A DNA stretch of 7,464 bases from JBBQVO01 sp038211505 (GTDB lineage Bacteria > Chloroflexota > Dehalococcoidia > DSTF01 > JACRBR01): NCBI GenBank assembly GCA_038211505.1, contig JBBQVO010000171.1, positions 1 through 7,464 of the forward strand, given 5' to 3'. Shown one piece after another: positions 5,059-7,464 of this stretch; position 1 is the first letter of the stretch; each line of letters begins with the position of its first letter. Below the pieces are notes generated by a model. That model saw only the letters and a program-made list of their open reading frames with translations, was not told the origin of the DNA and made no database searches. The translations under genes were made by a program, and so were the position numbers.

Positions 5059-5423
5059 CCCCCGGCCCCTTCCCGACGCGGGAAGGGGAGTTCGATTCGG
5101 GGCCGCAGCGCGTCCGTCGAGGCGTCAATCGCGTCCTCGATCCAACTCAGCTCCGGTTCGCCGCGCAGGCCGCCGGCCGTCGCATATACGCGGCAGCTCG
5201 GCGCGTAGTCGCCGCCGGGCTGGAAGCCTGGCTCGATGTCGCGCCCGTCAACGCGCACCGTGGGCGATCCCGGGAACTGCAGCGCGGCCGCAGTGGCCGC
5301 ATCAACGACGATCGATTCGAGCAGCGCTGTGCTGACGCCGTGGGACGCGAGCACCTGCTCGACAGCGTGGCGCGTCGACTCGTAGTTCGGGCAACCTTCG
5401 ACGCTGAGCACTTCGACACGCAT
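5055..5423 (-). CDS. Small thioredoxin-like protein (alkylmercury-lyase-like/thioredoxin family)
   Basis: A 122-residue cytoplasmic protein with a thioredoxin-like pattern: strand MRVEVLSVEGCPNYEST with C11-P12 at the active-site position, a helix, then the cis-proline region LQFPGSPTVRVDGRDIEP (49-65) and a late SCRVY (C77). Proteins of this type are annotated as thioredoxin-family or MerB-like; CPNY lacks the second cysteine of CxxC, so normal dithiol exchange within the motif is not possible, though C11 and C77 could pair. The exact role is unknown. The start is the ATG at 5423, with a strong GGAGGAG upstream (5439-5433); a GTG in frame at 5444 lies upstream of this ribosome site. The C-terminal tail (about 108-122, RPRIELPFPRREGAGG region) is encoded by a palindromic repeat, and the stop overlaps that of the hydrolase gene. 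Confidence 0.8.
   Translation of the reverse strand: MRVEVLSVEGCPNYESTRHAVEQVLASHGVSTALLESIVVDAATAAALQFPGSPTVRVDGRDIEPGFQPGGDYAPSCRVYATAGGLRGEPELSWIEDAIDASTDALRPRIELPFPRREGAGG
5066..5088. repeat. REP-like hairpin at the convergent gene ends
   Basis: CCCCTTCCC (5066-5074) and GGGAAGGGG (5080-5088) form a perfect 9-bp stem with loop GACGC. It lies eight bases after the hydrolase stop and inside the last codons of the minus-strand gene. No T-tract follows on either strand. From memory, palindromes of the form CCCCGGCCCCTTCCC...GGGAAGGGG are dispersed repeats in many bacteria. It could act as an mRNA 3' stabiliser or weak bidirectional terminator. Confidence 0.7.
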
Positions 5424-5562
5424 TGCTCGGATCTCCTCCGTCACAGGGTAACGCTCGCCTGCGGCTCGGAGCGACCCGCCGCGCCCTGCACGCGTCGATG
5501 TTTGCTCAGGACCTCAAACCGGGCGGTTGCTGATGAAGATCTCCATCGTTGACGGCGACTGC

Positions 5563-5591
5563 TCGACGAACACCGCGCACTGCACTATGAT
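5563..5591 (+). promoter_or_regulatory. Candidate promoter for the DUF1566 gene
   Basis: TCGACG (5563-5568, four of six to TTGACA) and TATGAT (5586-5591, five of six to TATAAT) are separated by exactly 17 bases. Expected transcription start is near 5598, giving a short leader containing the GGAGG ribosome site at 5609-5613. Confidence 0.6.
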
Positions 5592-5620
5592 CCGACCAAT
5601 CGGTTACTGGAGGTGGCATC

Positions 5621-6679
5621 GTGAAGAGGCTATCAGGTCGGATCGGCTGGGCGCTGCTCGGCGCGGTCGCGCTTGCCGGCGTGGCCACGCTCGCGCGCGT
5701 GATCGAGGCGGGGCCGCTCGACCCGCCGGGGCCGGTCGGCTCGACGATGCGGACGCTCGGTGATCTCGTACCCTCGTGGGACCAGACGTTGACGTCGAAT
5801 GGCTGCGGCTCGGCGCGCTGGAGCTGCGTGATGGGGAACGTCGCGGTGCTCGACAACGAGACCGGCATCGTGTGGGAGCGCACGCCCTCGAACGCGCCCG
5901 CGCTCGACTGGTTCACGGCGATCCAGGTGTGCGATCAGACGCAGACGGGGGCGCGCATGGGCTGGCGCCTGCCCACGGCCGAAGAGCTGCTGAGCGTCCA
6001 CGATCCATCGTCGTACCAGCTGCCGGCGAACAGTCCGTTCACCGGCGTCGACGGCAACAGTTTCTGGTCGTCGACGTCCGCGCCGGGCAACGAGTCGAGC
6101 GCGCGCTACATCGGATTCAACTTCGCGAGCGCCAGTGTTATCGACGACAAGCGCGATACGACGTTCGCCGGCGCCTGGTGCGTGCGTGGCGGCGGCGGCC
6201 ACGATTTCGCGGCGCAAGACGACGGATCGTGGTCGAAGTCGCTCCCGGCCAACTCCGGCGGCGGTGGCTGTACATCCGCACGCTTCGAGTGCAGCGGCAG
6301 CGCCGTCCTCGATCACACCACGCATCTCGTCTGGACCAAGAGCACGGCAGATGCGCTGAGTGTCGTCGCTTCGCAGGGCGCGGGCGTCTGCTACCGGCTC
6401 AGCGCCGGAGGCGTTTCCGGGTGGCGCTTGCCGACGGAGCCGGAGCTGCTGACGCTGCTCGACGTAAGCAACGTCAATCCGGCGTTGTCGCTGCCCAACG
6501 GTCACCCATTCACCAACGTGCCGAATTTGCCCTACCCGTGGCTCAGCTCGACGTTCGATGGGACACTGTACTGGGGAGTCAACTTCATGGGAGGTTCGCC
6601 CGGCCAGCCTGGCCAGGCGTTTGCCACCACCAGCACCAGCTATCTGTGGAACGTCTGGTGCGTCCGCGCGCCCGAATAG
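5621..6679 (+). CDS. Exported DUF1566 (Lcl C-terminal-like) protein, internally duplicated
   Basis: A 352-residue protein starting at GTG 5621, with GGAGG seven bases upstream. Residues 1-30 are a signal peptide or membrane anchor (MKRLSGR, then hydrophobic IGWALLGAVALAGVATL). A linker with LDPPGPVGSTMRTLGDL (33-49) follows. Two DUF1566 units come next: unit 1 about 59-189 and unit 2 about 203-349. Each has a C-x6-C near its start (C62/C69; C217/C224), then VLD...T..VW, a middle cysteine (C104; C257), GWRLPT (114-119; 267-272), a WSST or LSST segment, and WCVR (186-189; 346-349). The matching four-cysteine pattern suggests disulfides formed outside the cytoplasm. DUF1566 occurs in surface proteins such as the Legionella collagen-like adhesin Lcl, whose C-terminal domain binds glycosaminoglycans; a surface or binding role here is only inferred. 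No sortase or enzyme motif is seen. The gene stands alone behind its own promoter. Confidence 0.88.
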   Translation: MKRLSGRIGWALLGAVALAGVATLARVIEAGPLDPPGPVGSTMRTLGDLVPSWDQTLTSNGCGSARWSCVMGNVAVLDNETGIVWERTPSNAPALDWFTAIQVCDQTQTGARMGWRLPTAEELLSVHDPSSYQLPANSPFTGVDGNSFWSSTSAPGNESSARYIGFNFASASVIDDKRDTTFAGAWCVRGGGGHDFAAQDDGSWSKSLPANSGGGGCTSARFECSGSAVLDHTTHLVWTKSTADALSVVASQGAGVCYRLSAGGVSGWRLPTEPELLTLLDVSNVNPALSLPNGHPFTNVPNLPYPWLSSTFDGTLYWGVNFMGGSPGQPGQAFATTSTSYLWNVWCVRAPE

Positions 6680-6812
6680 CCCCCGCCCAGTCGCATCTCC
6701 AATGGTATGATCGTCGCTAGCCGCGACCTAAAGCCCCGCCGCGCCCCGTCTCCCCGCCCCAGGTCTCCAGTCCAGTCCCCCAACCCCGCATCGCATTCCT
6801 GAGTCGGCTTCG

Positions 6813-6837
6813 GAATTGCAATGTTATTGAATTGCAA
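6813..6837. repeat. AT-rich direct/inverted repeat upstream of the response regulator
   Basis: GAATTGCAA occurs at 6813-6821 and again at 6829-6837, start-to-start distance 16 bp. The same bases also give an inverted repeat, TTGCAAT (6816-6822) and ATTGCAA (6831-6837), around eight bases. It is an AT-rich island in GC-rich DNA, 112 bases before the response regulator start, and could be a regulator site or upstream promoter element. No clear -35/-10 pair was found beside it. Confidence 0.45.
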
Positions 6838-6948
6838 GCTTTCGATGGCCGGCATACTCGTCTCGCTTACGGTTCGTCCGTCATAGTCTGCCCACGCGCT
6901 GATCCGATGGCGCGACGGGGTGAGATCGAAGCGTTAGGAGCCACGCAG

Positions 6949-7464
6949 ATGTCCGTTCAACCGTTGGTATTGGCAATCGATGATGAGCCGGGCGTGCTGC
7001 GCCTGATCAAGCTCGAGCTGTCGTCGCAGGGCTTTCGCGTCGTGACCGCCGATAACGGCGCGGCGGGTATCAAGATGGAGGAGGAGCACCGCCCGGACAT
7101 CGTACTGCTCGACATCGCCATGCCCGAGATGACAGGGCTGGAGGTGATGCGGCACCTGCGCGACCGGACGAACGTGCCGGTGCTGCTGCTGACGGCGAAA
7201 GGCAGCGACACGGAAAAGGTGCGCGGCCTGGAACTCGGCGCCGACGACTATCTGGCGAAGCCGTTCAACCCCGACGAGTTGAGCGCCCGCGTTCGCGCTG
7301 TCCTGCGGCGCGCCGTCGGATCGCCAGGCGCCGATCACGAGGTGATCGCCGGCCCGATCAAGATCGACCTGCACAAGCGCCTCGTCTGGCGCGACGGCGA
7401 GCCGGTGACGATGACGCGCACCGAATGGATGCGGTTGCAGTATCTCGCAGCGAACCCGGGCCGC
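6949..7464 (+). CDS. OmpR/PhoB-family response regulator (3' partial)
   Basis: The frame is open from the ATG at 6949 to the right edge (172 codons), about three quarters of the usual roughly 230 residues. The receiver domain (about 5-120) has all key residues: D11/D12 acidic pocket (LAIDDEPG), phospho-acceptor D55 (LLDIAMPEMTG), T82 (LLLTAK) and K104 (YLAKPF). The winged-helix DNA-binding domain begins at about 134 (GPIKIDLHKRLVWRDG) and reaches TEWMRLQYLAANPGR at the edge, typical of the first helix of the OmpR/PhoB effector domain; the recognition helix is not in the window. AGGAG (6936-6940) lies eight bases before the start. A partner histidine kinase would be expected downstream but is not visible. 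The stimulus and target genes cannot be inferred. Confidence 0.95.
   Translation, partial: MSVQPLVLAIDDEPGVLRLIKLELSSQGFRVVTADNGAAGIKMEEEHRPDIVLLDIAMPEMTGLEVMRHLRDRTNVPVLLLTAKGSDTEKVRGLELGADDYLAKPFNPDELSARVRAVLRRAVGSPGADHEVIAGPIKIDLHKRLVWRDGEPVTMTRTEWMRLQYLAANPGR

Noticed and set aside
5633..6505. Long minus-strand frame (290 codons) opposite the DUF1566 gene
   Set aside because: Antisense to a protein with a signal peptide, duplicated domains and a good promoter and ribosome site; composition typical of a shadow.

Overview
The window is a high-GC bacterial chromosome segment with tightly spaced genes on both strands. No rRNA, tRNA, transposase, phage or CRISPR sequence was seen. The gene mix (GAF/HD-GYP regulator, DUF433-DUF5615 toxin-antitoxin pair, exported DUF1566 protein, OmpR-type regulator) and the many dispersed palindromic repeats fit an environmental Chloroflexota-like genome. 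That assignment is an inference; no phylogenetic marker is present.

Layout, left to right. (1) 1-891: the 3' part of a GAF + HD-GYP signalling protein, cut by the left edge. (2) 892-1116: a gap holding a long, near-perfect inverted repeat and a short tandem repeat. (3) 1117-2863: a co-directional block of a SnoaL-like protein, a DUF433 antitoxin, a DUF5615 PIN-like toxin and a RimJ/RimL-type GNAT acetyltransferase, closed by a strong intrinsic terminator. (4) 2864-3476: no convincing gene, but two tandem copies of a roughly 112-bp repeat. (5) 3477-5058: a TetR repressor divergent from an alpha/beta hydrolase, sharing a short promoter region with two tandem 17-bp palindromic operators. (6) 5055-5423 on the minus strand: a small thioredoxin-like protein convergent with the hydrolase; the two stop codons overlap and a palindromic repeat lies next to them. 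(7) 5563-6679: a promoter and an exported, internally duplicated DUF1566 protein. (8) 6680-6948: a spacer with an AT-rich repeat island. (9) 6949 to the right edge: an OmpR/PhoB-family response regulator, truncated.

Three modules can be read as working units. The TetR/hydrolase pair looks like a self-contained, ligand-induced locus. DUF433/DUF5615 is a classic overlapping antitoxin-toxin pair. The two signalling proteins at the ends (a probable c-di-GMP phosphodiesterase and a response regulator) are partial and lack their partners here.

No clearly new multi-gene system was found. The most notable points are the operator architecture at 4094-4135, the aspartate-nucleophile hydrolase that seems to lack its catalytic histidine, and the dispersed repeats found at several gene ends.
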